NCBI GenBank assembly: GCA_028280445.1
Contig: JANQLU010000136.1
Span: 1-64,000, forward strand
Direction: 5' to 3'
Source: Pirellulaceae bacterium
Lineage (GTDB): Bacteria > Planctomycetota > Planctomycetia > Pirellulales > Pirellulaceae
Length of the DNA stretch: 64,000 nucleotides
Part shown: piece after piece, positions 51,946-60,892 of the stretch
Numbering within the stretch: the stretch's first letter is position 1
Layout of the letters: every line of letters begins with the position of its first letter
The notes under the pieces: generated by a model
What the model saw: the letters and a program-made list of their open reading frames with translations, nothing else
Databases searched by the model: none
What the model was told of the DNA's origin: nothing
Made by a program: the position numbers and the translations under genes

Positions 51946-52278
51946 CGGGAGGGCGAGGCTCCTGCCGAGCCAAGACTAACAACCGAGCCAAGACCAACGA
52001 TTAAGTGCAAAGGAATGGCTCACGCAGAGGCGCAGAGATTTGGGAAAGTCTTGTGCTTTCCAACATCACGACAAGGCAATTAGTACACAGAACTACTTAA
52101 TATTTTTATTGATCGTGATTGGCAGCAAGATCAATGAGCCGCAGTACCTGGTCCATCCTGACCTCTGCGTCTCCGCGTCTCCGCGTGAGCCTTTAAGTCT
52201 GATAAACGATACGTCTCGGCTCGGCAGGAGCCTCGCCCTCCCAAAAACCTCGCCCTCCCGAAAACCTCGCACTCCCGG
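51946..52278. repeat. Composite inverted repeat (R3/R4), copy B, with a tandem tail
   Basis: The order matches copy A at 44779: R3 arm (51946-51971), R4 arm (52017-52038), centre containing ATTTTTATTGATCGTGATTG, R4 arm (52163-52191) and R3 arm (52218-52242). After the right R3 arm, two extra imperfect units of about 17-18 nt (AAAACCTCGCCCTCCCG) repeat the outer end, to 52278. It lies between the terminator and the convergent thioredoxin-fold gene. Confidence 0.88.
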
Positions 52279-52288
52279 AGCCTCAACA

Positions 52289-53338
52289 TCATTTGCCGGA
52301 AGTCTTTTGCTTTTCAGCCGCTTCGACGATTTTCATCATGTCCTTGCCGGCGATGCCGTCGGCGATGACTTTTTGGATGTTGATTCCCTGTTGAAACAGT
52401 CGGAAAAATATATCGTTGTTAACAACGATTTTTCCCGACTTGTCAATCAACCAGTAAGATGGAATCGAACGCACACCAAACACTTCGACGGTTGGCGCTC
52501 CCCACCCATCAACAACGCCTTGTGTCCACGAAATTTTTGCATCCGCAACCACTTTGGCGGCAGCGGTGAAATCTTTGTCCAGACAGATGCTTAAAAACTC
52601 AACATTGCCGCTGACGGTTTTCAGGCTTTTATAAATGGGTTGCAACGATTTGATATCGCTGACCGACGGTCGACTTTGAGCGCTCCAAAAATTCACCAAC
52701 AGAAATTTGCCCTCGAAATCTTTCAATGCGACTTTACCGCCATCTGGTTTTCGCACATTAAATGCCGGAGCCTGTTCGCCGACAGAATACAAACGGGTAA
52801 TGGCGACCGGCAACTCTTTCAATTGAACTTCGTTGACCTTGCCGACATCGATCTGGCCAAAAACTTCAAAGGCGTATTTTTTGCCGTCGATTTCTCGATC
52901 CAATCGGCCAAACAACCCGTATCGCCCGGGGGCAACATCAAACACGACGAATACTCCGTCATCTTCGATATCGACGTCAAACTGTTTTCGCGCATCGAGC
53001 TGTTTTTGGCGTTTTGCCAACAACTGCTTACCAGCGTCGCTAGCCTGAAAGTTTTTCATCCATTGTTGTCGGCTTTCGGGCGAGCGCGACTGCCAGTCCT
53101 GCGGAAATGGAAATGGAGCCAAATTGACCTGCTCGGTCATGCGGAGTTTCAACTCCTGAATGGTGAATTTCAACGAGCCTTTTTTTGGATTCACGATCTT
53201 GCCGCGGACGGTGGCCAGATCCAGTTCAGCCTTTTTCTCTTGGCCAGACTGTGATTTCTGGTTTTGGGTAAATGCGAGATCGTTCACTCCACAAAACGCG
53301 ACAATCACGCAAGCGGCAAAAAATGATGGGAAGTTCAT
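52289..53338 (-). CDS. Thioredoxin-fold (AhpC/TSA-type) exported protein lacking the active-site cysteines
   Basis: The 349-residue product starts MNFPSFFAACVIVAFCGVND (signal peptide). It has a beta-rich N-terminal region with a long Gln/Lys-rich helix in the middle (SPESRQQWMKNFQASDAGKQ), and a C-terminal TlpA/AhpC-TSA-like thioredoxin domain from about residue 185 (GEQAPAFNVRKPDGGKVALK, FEGKFLLVNFW, VEFLSICLDKDFTAAAKVVA, VRSIPSYWLIDKSGKIVV). Where the family has W-C-x-x-C, this protein reads W-S-A-Q-S-R-P-S, so both redox cysteines are serine. Catalytic redox activity is unlikely. ATG 53338 is chosen over 53374. Confidence 0.85.
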   Translation of the reverse strand: MNFPSFFAACVIVAFCGVNDLAFTQNQKSQSGQEKKAELDLATVRGKIVNPKKGSLKFTIQELKLRMTEQVNLAPFPFPQDWQSRSPESRQQWMKNFQASDAGKQLLAKRQKQLDARKQFDVDIEDDGVFVVFDVAPGRYGLFGRLDREIDGKKYAFEVFGQIDVGKVNEVQLKELPVAITRLYSVGEQAPAFNVRKPDGGKVALKDFEGKFLLVNFWSAQSRPSVSDIKSLQPIYKSLKTVSGNVEFLSICLDKDFTAAAKVVADAKISWTQGVVDGWGAPTVEVFGVRSIPSYWLIDKSGKIVVNNDIFFRLFQQGINIQKVIADGIAGKDMMKIVEAAEKQKTSGK

Positions 53339-53530
53339 TGCAATGATCCAAAAAAACAATGGGTGGGCTACCAAACAATATACATTGTAACTTCTGAGAA
53401 TAACTTGGCGCGAATTCTGGCGGTTGCCCTTCGAATCTCAAGCCAATACACTGTTTCGTTGGCGTTTTTTTCAGTCTCGGCTCAAAATGTGGCCTAACGA
53501 TTCGTTTTATCTGCATAAGTGGAATTTACA

Positions 53531-54832
53531 TTGTCTGGAACCTGCATAATTGGCCTTCAATGGGGCGACGAAGCCAAAGGCAAAATGGTCGACCTCCTCA
53601 GCCAAAATCATGATCTTGTTGTGCGTTATCAAGGTGGGGCGAATGCAGGCCACACGGTCGTTGTCGGCGATGATGTTTATAAATTGCATTTGATTCCCAG
53701 TGGGATCATTCACCCCACCGTTCTCAATGTGATTGCACCCGGAGTCGTCATTAACCCGGCGACCATCCTGGCCGAAATTCAATCCTTGATCGAGCGAGGC
53801 ATGAATCTTGAGGGCCGATTGGTCATGAGCCAACGCGCCCATGTCGTTTGCCCCTGGCATGTCGAAGAAGACAAACTCGACGAAAGCCTCCAGGATGATC
53901 AGGAAAACATTGGTACAACGCTTCGTGGTATCGGACCCTGTTATCGCGACAAAGTGGGTCGCAAATATGCACTTCGACTGATCGATCTCATCCAGGATGG
54001 ATTGGCTGACAAAGTGGAGAGAATCGTTGCCTACAAACAAAAAATACTGAACGCACTTTCGCCGAGTCCTCCTGCTCTCGATTCGCAAGCGATCACCGCA
54101 GAACTTGTCGAACAAGGGCAACAACTGAAACCTTTGATTGCGGACACCAATCATCTGGTGCTCGACGCGGTAGCTCAAGGTAAATCGATTTTGTTCGAAG
54201 GAGCCCAAGGCGCTTTGCTGGACATTGATCACGGAACATTTCCGTACGTAACCAGCAGCAACAGCTCAGGAGTCGGCGTCTGTGCGGGCTCAGGAGTACC
54301 GCCGCGTTGGATCAATAAAGTAATCGGGATCGCAAAAGCGTACAGCACTCGCGTTGGCGGCGGGCCGTTTCCGACAGAATTACATTGCGAAACGGGCCAA
54401 GTCATTCGCGATATCGGGAAAGAATACGGAACCACAACGGGTCGTCCACGTCGTTGCGGGTGGTTTGACGCCGTAGCCGTTCGCTACACCAGCCGTCTCA
54501 GCGGTGTTAACAGTGTCTCGCTGATGATGCTCGATGTTTTGAGCGAGCTCGATGAAATCAAAATTTGCACGGCCTACAAAATTGACGGCGAGATCACTGA
54601 AAACATGCCAGCCGATACGGAAACGTTGCGACGGGCAGAACCGGTCTATCAAACACTGCCAGGCTGGAAAGTCGATGTTTCTCAGATGGAACATTTTGAC
54701 GAATTGCCTGAAAATGCTGTCAATTACATCAATACCATCAGCGAATTGTTAAAAACACCAATTGAGTTTGTGTCGGTCGGACCCGACAGACAACAGACCA
54801 TAAAATGCAAAAACGCCCCCGTTGTCGCCTAA
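53531..54832 (+). CDS. purA: Adenylosuccinate synthase
   Basis: PurA joins IMP and aspartate with GTP to give adenylosuccinate, the first step from IMP to AMP, in the cytoplasm. The 433-residue product shows GTCIIGLQWGDEAKGKMVDL (P-loop with A in place of the usual G), YQGGANAGHTVVVGDDVYKL, LHLIPSGIIHP, GTTLRGIGPCYRDKVGRKYA, GAQGALLDIDHGTFPYVTSS, TRVGGGPFPTEL and TTTGRPRRCGWFDAVAVRYT. I prefer the TTG 53531 start: it opens right before the family start, and GTGGAA at 53519-53524 is well spaced. GTG 53519 is an alternative, adding 4 residues. uppS follows after 25 nt. Confidence 0.96.
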   Translation: MSGTCIIGLQWGDEAKGKMVDLLSQNHDLVVRYQGGANAGHTVVVGDDVYKLHLIPSGIIHPTVLNVIAPGVVINPATILAEIQSLIERGMNLEGRLVMSQRAHVVCPWHVEEDKLDESLQDDQENIGTTLRGIGPCYRDKVGRKYALRLIDLIQDGLADKVERIVAYKQKILNALSPSPPALDSQAITAELVEQGQQLKPLIADTNHLVLDAVAQGKSILFEGAQGALLDIDHGTFPYVTSSNSSGVGVCAGSGVPPRWINKVIGIAKAYSTRVGGGPFPTELHCETGQVIRDIGKEYGTTTGRPRRCGWFDAVAVRYTSRLSGVNSVSLMMLDVLSELDEIKICTAYKIDGEITENMPADTETLRRAEPVYQTLPGWKVDVSQMEHFDELPENAVNYINTISELLKTPIEFVSVGPDRQQTIKCKNAPVVA

Positions 54833-54857
54833 CGAATCATTTCCGCGGAGCTTGAAC

Positions 54858-55640
54858 GTGACTGCAGAAAACGTCCGTGATGCGATACCGCAAGATTCAT
54901 TGGACATACCTCCTGAAAAACTTCCACGACACGTCGCAGCCATCATGGATGGAAACGGACGTTGGGCCCAAGCGCAGAATCGGCCGAGAGTCGCCGGTCA
55001 CCAGCGCGGTGCGAAAACTGTTCGCACGATCACCGAAGAATGCGCGCGACTGGGAATCGGACAATTGACCCTGTATTGTCTGTCCAGCGAAAATTGGAAA
55101 CGTCCCGCCGAAGAACTCGATTTCCTGATGTTGTTGTTGAAAGAGTATTTGATCAGTGAACGCTCCACATTAATGGACAATAACATCCGGTTGCAAATCA
55201 TTGGACGTCGTGGGCCGATTCCCGAAAGCGTGCAACAGGAAATGGATAAAACGGTCGAAATGACCGCGGCCAACACTGGGACTGTGTTGTGCCTGGCCAT
55301 CAACTATGGAAGCCGCGGAGAAATTGTCGATGCGGTCCGCACGATTTGTGAAAAAGTCAAATCGGATTCATTGTCCATCGATGACATTGATGAGCTGACG
55401 ATTTCCAACCATTTGTATACAGCTGGAATGCCGGACCCCGATTTGTTGATCCGAACTTCCGGAGAATTACGCGTCAGTAATTACTTGCTGTGGCAAATCA
55501 GTTACGCTGAACTCTGGATTACACAAAAATACTGGCCCGATTTTACGATTGCGGATTTTCACCAGGCGTTATTGGAATACGCAGGCAGACGACGTCGCTA
55601 TGGCGGTTTGACTGAGAAAGTGGAGATTGATCCTTGCTGA
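54858..55640 (+). CDS. uppS: Isoprenyl (undecaprenyl) diphosphate synthase
   Basis: UppS extends farnesyl diphosphate by cis-additions of isopentenyl units to the lipid carrier used for peptidoglycan and other envelope polymers. The 260-residue product has the catalytic block VAAIMDGNGRWAQAQNRPRV, then AGHQRGAKTV, LTLYCLSSENWKRPAEELDF, NIRLQIIGRRGPIPESVQQE, LCLAINYGSRGEIVDAVRTI and PDPDLLIRTSGELRVSNYLL. The start is GTG 54858, supported by GGAG at 54847-54850 with 7-nt spacing. It overlaps the cdsA start at its 3' end. Confidence 0.96.
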   Translation: MTAENVRDAIPQDSLDIPPEKLPRHVAAIMDGNGRWAQAQNRPRVAGHQRGAKTVRTITEECARLGIGQLTLYCLSSENWKRPAEELDFLMLLLKEYLISERSTLMDNNIRLQIIGRRGPIPESVQQEMDKTVEMTAANTGTVLCLAINYGSRGEIVDAVRTICEKVKSDSLSIDDIDELTISNHLYTAGMPDPDLLIRTSGELRVSNYLLWQISYAELWITQKYWPDFTIADFHQALLEYAGRRRRYGGLTEKVEIDPC

Positions 55641-56551
55641 GTCGACGACTTTTATCCGCTGCCATCATTCTGACTTGTCTGTTTACTTTGATTTGGCTGG
55701 AAATTTACCTTGGAAAACAAACCGGGCATCTCGGTATTATTTTTACGCCGATCGTGTTGTTGGTTGGCCTGGCTGCGAGTGATGAACTGAGAAACATGTG
55801 GAGCGCGCGAAATGATGCTCCCAATTTCTGGGTTACGTTAATAGGAACCGGCATGATTATTTTGTCGTCGTGCCTTCCCGCTTTGTGGCAACAATACCCC
55901 GTAGATTGTTCAGTCGGAAAACTCGGATGGACCTTGTTTGGATTCGCGACTGCAGTCGGTTTGGCGTTTCTCTATGAAATGACAACCTACGACGGCACGG
56001 GGCACGGCCACATCGGTTCTCGGATTGCCCGGAGCGTACTGATTTTTGGTTATGTTGGAATTCTCCTCTCGTTCGTTTCCGCCATTCGTTTTCACGACTC
56101 GACGAGCGCCGCAAATCAAATCGGAATGTTTGCATTTGTTTCTGTCGCCGCGGTTGTCAAAATTTCGGATTCGGCGGCCTACTTTACCGGACGGGCGATT
56201 GGCAAACGCAAAATGTGGCCCAAGCTGAGTCCGGGCAAAACCGTGGCTGGGACCATCGGTGGAATTATCGGTGGAATTTTGGGAGCGCTGTTTGTTTTCT
56301 TGGTGGTCTCCAAACTGTTCGTTGACCGCGACGAACCTTTCACTTGGTGGGCAGTCATGATGTTTGGGTTGATGGTCAGTATCGCGGGGATGATTGGTGA
56401 TCTGGCAGAATCACTGTTGAAACGCGAATCGGAAACCAAAGATTCGAGTTCTTGGCTCCCAGGTCTCGGCGGCGTGATGGATATTATTGATTCGGTATTG
56501 GTGGCTGCACCGGTTGCCTATGCATTCTGGGTTTCAGGTCTGCTCGACTGA
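55634..56551 (+). CDS. cdsA: Phosphatidate cytidylyltransferase
   Basis: CdsA converts phosphatidic acid and CTP to CDP-diacylglycerol, the precursor of membrane phospholipids. The 305-residue membrane protein has about eight helices and the family C-terminal signature SPGKTVAGTIGGIIGGILGA, followed by GDLAESLLKRESETKDSSSW and LPGLGGVMDIIDSVLVAAP. The start is TTG 55634, which overlaps the uppS stop (TTGCTGA), with GGAG at 55622-55625 as ribosome binding site. The order uppS-cdsA is common across bacteria. Confidence 0.95.
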   Translation: MLSRRLLSAAIILTCLFTLIWLEIYLGKQTGHLGIIFTPIVLLVGLAASDELRNMWSARNDAPNFWVTLIGTGMIILSSCLPALWQQYPVDCSVGKLGWTLFGFATAVGLAFLYEMTTYDGTGHGHIGSRIARSVLIFGYVGILLSFVSAIRFHDSTSAANQIGMFAFVSVAAVVKISDSAAYFTGRAIGKRKMWPKLSPGKTVAGTIGGIIGGILGALFVFLVVSKLFVDRDEPFTWWAVMMFGLMVSIAGMIGDLAESLLKRESETKDSSSWLPGLGGVMDIIDSVLVAAPVAYAFWVSGLLD

Positions 56552-56612
56552 CGACAGCCAATTGAACCGATTTTCGGGTTTTTGCGGCAATTTCAAAAAA
56601 CAATTTATTGCC

Positions 56613-56639
56613 GTAAGTGCTTTAAAAACAAGCACTTAC
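56613..56639 (+). other. Strong hairpin of unknown role between cdsA and phoH
   Basis: GTAAGTGCTT (56613-56622) and AAGCACTTAC (56630-56639) form a perfect 10-bp stem with a 7-nt loop, not followed by a T run. A second weaker hairpin (GCCCTTTTCAGGG at about 56651-56663) lies behind it, and a terminator follows at 56699. Confidence 0.5.
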
Positions 56640-56698
56640 AGAGACCTACGCCCTTTTCAGGGTGTCTTTGTGTGTGGATCAGGTATAGTTATTTAGTT

Positions 56699-56732
56699 GA
56701 CCGCAACTTGCCTGAAAGTGCGGTCGTTTTTT
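56699..56732 (+). terminator. Rho-independent terminator upstream of phoH
   Basis: GACCGC and GCGGTC with ACTT/AAGT continue one stem (one bulged A), followed by GTTTTTTG. It lies 148 nt after the cdsA stop and ends 37 nt before the phoH ATG, so it may end the cdsA transcript or act as an attenuator in the phoH leader. Confidence 0.8.
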
Positions 56733-56768
56733 GTTTTAGGGTGCGGCCGTCTTAAACCGCATTATTGC

Positions 56769-57791
56769 ATGACCGAAAATACGATTCCGGCGATCGAGCC
56801 TCAATTGATTTTGCCCCTGTTTGGCGCGCGAGATCAACATCTACGGCGAATCCGGCAACGCTTCAACGTGGCCATCACCCATCGCGACGGCCAAATCAAA
56901 ATCACAGGTGACGAAGATAATGTTGCGCAAGCCACCGAAGTTCTCACGCATCTGAAACGCATCGTGGAGCGCCGCGGCAGCCTGACACCAGATTTGTTTG
57001 ACGCTACGGTCGCACAAGTCACCGGTGAAGGTCCGCCTGTCTCGAACGAAGCCGTCGACGTTCTGCAAACAGGACGTCAGATTCGTCCGCGCACAGAGGG
57101 ACAAGCGAATTATGTCGACGCCATTCGCAACAACGATATCGTATTTGCCGTCGGACCAGCGGGCACAGGAAAAACTTACCTCGCCGTCGCGATGGCCGTC
57201 GAGGCGTTGAAACATCAAGCGATCAGAAAAATTGTCCTCGTTCGCCCGGCGGTCGAAGCCGGCGAAAGTTTGGGATATTTGCCGGGCGATATGCAAGCCA
57301 AAATCAATCCATACCTGCGACCTCTGTTGGACGCGATTAATGAAATGATCGGCTACGATCAAGTTCAACAACTGATCCAACAAGATGTCATCGAAGTTAT
57401 CCCGCTGGCTTACATGCGCGGCCGAACATTGAACGAAGCGTTTATCATTTTGGACGAAGCTCAAAATTCGACTGTCGCGCAAATGAAGATGTTTCTGACC
57501 CGAATGGGACACGACTCCAAAATCGTCGTTTCCGGTGACGCAACGCAAACCGATTTACCGCATCACACCTCCAGCGGATTGCGTGATGCGCTGGTCCGTT
57601 TGAAAAAAATCAAAGGTGTGCGGATGGTTGAATTGACGGCCGCCGATATCGTCAGACATCAACTGGTTCAAAAAATTGTTGAAGCATACGAAGTCAAACA
57701 GCGCGATTCACGAGCCCCCAACGGTCAACAGGATCAACGAAACAAAACCGGCGAGGCCAAGAAGAAAACGAGTACAACGCGTAGCGAATAG
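56769..57791 (+). CDS. phoH: PhoH family ATPase
   Basis: The 340-residue cytoplasmic product has an N-terminal KH-like domain (about 10-80, RIRQRFNVAITHRDGQIKIT) and a P-loop helicase-like ATPase: GPAGTGKTYLAVAMAVEALK (Walker A), VRPAVEAGESLGYLPGDMQA, FIILDEAQNSTVAQMKMFLT (Walker B, DEAQ), VSGDATQTDLPHHTSSGLRD. PhoH proteins accompany YbeY and are linked to RNA or ribosome quality control. ATG 56769 is chosen over the open frame to 56697, which would cross the terminator. A polar tail (NGQQDQRNKTGEAKKKTSTT) ends the protein. Confidence 0.94.
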   Translation: MTENTIPAIEPQLILPLFGARDQHLRRIRQRFNVAITHRDGQIKITGDEDNVAQATEVLTHLKRIVERRGSLTPDLFDATVAQVTGEGPPVSNEAVDVLQTGRQIRPRTEGQANYVDAIRNNDIVFAVGPAGTGKTYLAVAMAVEALKHQAIRKIVLVRPAVEAGESLGYLPGDMQAKINPYLRPLLDAINEMIGYDQVQQLIQQDVIEVIPLAYMRGRTLNEAFIILDEAQNSTVAQMKMFLTRMGHDSKIVVSGDATQTDLPHHTSSGLRDALVRLKKIKGVRMVELTAADIVRHQLVQKIVEAYEVKQRDSRAPNGQQDQRNKTGEAKKKTSTTRSE

Positions 57792-57865
57792 CGTGCGAAC
57801 AACCCATCCTGTTGGGCAACACACGTGAGTTTCGAACCCCAGAGAATTCACACAACGACAAAACA

Positions 57866-60223
57866 ATGTCAAACACACCCACCAAGCGACGTCGGCAGTA
57901 CATTTCGACTCCCGATTCACCTTGGAAAAAACTAAACCAAATGATTCGCAAACCTGAAATCTGGTACAGGTTACAGCTTTGCGTCGTCACGGGAGTGATT
58001 TTATGGGCGGTCACCGGCGGCTGGGCACCGCCGTTTAAATACCGAGTGCGTTCCGTACCCCAACGCGATATGCACGCCCGCGTGCGTTTTGAATATACCG
58101 ACAACGAACGAACCAAAGACGCGCGCGAACGCGCCAGCCGTGCCGTCCCCTGCTTTTACGAAAACGATGGTTCGAAACTGGATGACTTGCGCAATTCATT
58201 GATCGAAAAAATCTTTGCCATCAAAGACAAAGAGTTTGCGGAAATCAGTCTCGACGATTGGAAATCGTTCTTTGAGCCAACGGCGCTCGAAGATCTCGAC
58301 AATGAAAAACTAAAAACCCAGTTCGATGCTTTCAAAGAGTCTATCGCCGCCGATACTGATTTGGCACAACTAAAACACGCGGTCGAAGTCGCTTTTATTC
58401 CGTTTGAGAAAAGTGGACTTTTAACAACCCTGGAACATCAACCCGACCAGGGAAGCATGCTGGAAATCCAAGTCATTCCCGTCGGCAATTTGACAAACGC
58501 TCCCGGTAAACGAGTTGAAACAGAAGAAGTCCGCATCGCTGCAGTCGCCAAAGATATTCGGGACAGCATTCGCAAAGAACTGAAAAACCAATCAAACATT
58601 ATCAAAAACCACGATGTTGTCGCGGACCACCTGTTTTACTGGATGCGGCCTCAACTACCGGTCACGTTGAAGTATCGTGATGAAATTACCCGCCGCGCAA
58701 GACGCCGCGCGGCCGCCGAAGTCACTGAAATCAAAAAAGTCTTTGAGCCAGGCGACCCGCTCGACAAACAAAATATCAGCGACGATGGCGAACGATTTAT
58801 CCGCGGCGGTGTTCCCTTGGATGATCAAGACGTCAAATTGTTGCATGCCGAACACGTTGCCTTTGTCAAACAAATGAATTGGCAACAAATCATGGCCCAC
58901 ATCTTTGCCGATTTCGGAATGTATGCAGCGCTGCTTTCGTTCCTGGTGGCCTATCTCTATTATCGTGAAAGCCAATTGATCAGTGACATTCGACGATTTT
59001 CGACATTACTGGGATTGTTCCTGGTGGCGATTTGCAGTGCCTGGTTGCTGTCGATCAATCTGGAATGGCGTGCTGAACTCGTTCCGTTGACATTTTTCGC
59101 CATGACCGTGGCTATCGCTTTCCATCGGGAAATTGCAGTCGTGATGAGTGCCATTGCGTCACTGGTGTTTACGGTGGCGCACGGATTCGCGTTGACTGAA
59201 TTTGTGATTCTGGTCGCAACAACGGCAACCGCCGGTTTGCTTTGTGGCTCGATTCGTAGTCGCACCAAACTGGTTTATGTGGGTCTGATTGCTGCCGCCG
59301 TTGCTTTTCCAACCGTGATCGGTGTTTCGACTTTGTTTGGACAACCGCTCAGCCGATATTTGCTCGTCGATGCAATTTGGTTTAGCGCCAGTGCGATTCT
59401 CGCGGGAGTGACGATGACCGCGCTACTGCCGTTCCTCGAACGGTGGTTTGATATTCAAACCGATATTAGCCTGCTCGAATTATCCGACGCTAATCATCCA
59501 CTCTTGCGTAAATTAGCTCAAAGTGCGCCTGGAACGTATAACCACAGTATTAACATTGCATCGATGGCCGAAGCCGCTGCTGCAGCGATCGGCGCTAATG
59601 GATTGCTGTGCCGTGTCGGAGCCTATTTTCATGACATCGGAAAAATTCGAAAACCCGAATACTTTATTGAAAATCAATCCGGTACCAACAAACACGATGA
59701 CCTTGTGCCGACGATGAGTACGCTGGTGATCATTGCACATGTCAAAGACGGCTCAGAAATGGCGCGCAGTCACCGATTGCCAGGCCGCATCGTTGATTTG
59801 ATCGAGCAACATCACGGCACGACGTTGGTTCAGTTTTTCTATAATCAGGCCAAGAAAAACAGCGTAAACGAAAACGATGTCGAAGAATCTGATTTCCGCT
59901 ATCCCGGACCGAAACCTCAAACGCTCGAAGCGGCTGTGATGATGATTTCCGACGCTGTCGAAAGCGCCAGCCGCACACTTCGCGATCCCGCGCCGGCACG
60001 ACTCGAAACGCTGGTCCGTGAGATTATCAAAAAACGACTGGATGATGATCAGTTTGATGAATGTCCCATTACTATCCAGCAGCTCAACGCGATTGAGAAA
60101 TCACTGATTAAATCCCTCAATGCAACGTATCACTCTCGGGTCAAATACCCGGAACAGGATGCTGACGGAAATCAATCCGAATCTCAAATCACCAAAGACA
60201 CCAGTCGTGCGCCAACCGCCTGA
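57866..60223 (+). CDS. 7TM-HD family phosphohydrolase (PgpH-like)
   Basis: The 785-residue membrane protein has an N-terminal segment with one membrane helix (LQLCVVTGVILWAVTGGWAP), a large outer domain (about 50-340), seven membrane helices and a cytoplasmic HD domain. Key motifs are APGTYNHSINIASMAEAAAA, VGAYFHDIGKIRKPEYFIEN (the HD pair) and IIAHVKDGSEMARSHRLPGR with IEQHHGTTLVQFFYNQAKK. PgpH proteins hydrolyse cyclic di-AMP; the similarity and genomic context (phoH-pgpH-ybeY, a common order) support this but activity is inferred. ATG 57866 is chosen over 57812. Confidence 0.92.
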   Translation: MSNTPTKRRRQYISTPDSPWKKLNQMIRKPEIWYRLQLCVVTGVILWAVTGGWAPPFKYRVRSVPQRDMHARVRFEYTDNERTKDARERASRAVPCFYENDGSKLDDLRNSLIEKIFAIKDKEFAEISLDDWKSFFEPTALEDLDNEKLKTQFDAFKESIAADTDLAQLKHAVEVAFIPFEKSGLLTTLEHQPDQGSMLEIQVIPVGNLTNAPGKRVETEEVRIAAVAKDIRDSIRKELKNQSNIIKNHDVVADHLFYWMRPQLPVTLKYRDEITRRARRRAAAEVTEIKKVFEPGDPLDKQNISDDGERFIRGGVPLDDQDVKLLHAEHVAFVKQMNWQQIMAHIFADFGMYAALLSFLVAYLYYRESQLISDIRRFSTLLGLFLVAICSAWLLSINLEWRAELVPLTFFAMTVAIAFHREIAVVMSAIASLVFTVAHGFALTEFVILVATTATAGLLCGSIRSRTKLVYVGLIAAAVAFPTVIGVSTLFGQPLSRYLLVDAIWFSASAILAGVTMTALLPFLERWFDIQTDISLLELSDANHPLLRKLAQSAPGTYNHSINIASMAEAAAAAIGANGLLCRVGAYFHDIGKIRKPEYFIENQSGTNKHDDLVPTMSTLVIIAHVKDGSEMARSHRLPGRIVDLIEQHHGTTLVQFFYNQAKKNSVNENDVEESDFRYPGPKPQTLEAAVMMISDAVESASRTLRDPAPARLETLVREIIKKRLDDDQFDECPITIQQLNAIEKSLIKSLNATYHSRVKYPEQDADGNQSESQITKDTSRAPTA

Positions 60224-60674
60224 ACCATCGAACCTCCGAATTGAAATCGCGAACGAACATTCTCGCCAAGTCGACGGTGAACTTTTCAGACAGGCCATCG
60301 AGAAAATTATCGACGATTCAGAATTCGATGATGTCTCGGTAAGCTTGGCGATTGTCGACGATCCCACGATTGCCATCATCAACAAAAAATATCTTGATCA
60401 CGACTACCCGACAGATGTGCTCAGTTTTCCGTTGGAACGGGATTTTGAATCGAAAACGCTTGCTGGCGAGGTGATTGTTAGTGCTGATACAGCGCTGGAG
60501 AACGCCGCTGAATACGACTGGCCTTTTGAGCACGAATTGCTGCTGTATGTGGTTCATGGAACGCTCCATCTGGTCGGTTTTGACGATAAAACCGACGAAA
60601 AACGTCAAGAAATGCGAGCTGCCGAGACGAAGATTCTTGCTGAGTTTTCCATCGAACATCGCTTTCAACCGTGA
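60159..60674 (+). CDS. ybeY: Endoribonuclease YbeY (rRNA maturation), third His replaced by Asp
   Basis: YbeY is a zinc-dependent RNase acting on 16S rRNA 3' end maturation and ribosome quality control. The 171-residue product shows YPTDVLSFPLERDFESKTLA followed by GEVIVSADTALENA, and the metal motif in VVHGTLHLVGFDDKTDEKRQEM. The first two ligands are His133 and His137, but the position of the third His (H-x3-H-x5-H) is Asp143 (codon GAT). Asp can bind zinc, so activity may be kept. The start is ATG 60159, which overlaps the upstream PgpH frame by 65 nt, with a GGA at 60151. It is the last gene of phoH-pgpH-ybeY. Confidence 0.93.
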   Translation: MLTEINPNLKSPKTPVVRQPPEPSNLRIEIANEHSRQVDGELFRQAIEKIIDDSEFDDVSVSLAIVDDPTIAIINKKYLDHDYPTDVLSFPLERDFESKTLAGEVIVSADTALENAAEYDWPFEHELLLYVVHGTLHLVGFDDKTDEKRQEMRAAETKILAEFSIEHRFQP

Positions 60675-60892
60675 TTTCCAACCGTAATTTCCCCGGTGTT
60701 GAGGCCAGATAGCAAAATGTGAAGCCAACTTCAAAATGAACTATTCATTTTTTTGCTGGTTTATATTGATTTTTTTTCTGTTTATTGAGTTATTGAAATT
60801 GGGTAAATACAGTTGAACCAACCGGCTCGTGCCGGCGTAGCAAACAATTGTGGATTTATCTATCACTGAATTTCTTGTAAAAACCCCCGACA

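Noticed and set aside
51892-52594. Plus-strand frames across copy B of the composite repeat
   Set aside because: They start in the terminator or repeat arms and overlap the antisense of the thioredoxin-fold gene.
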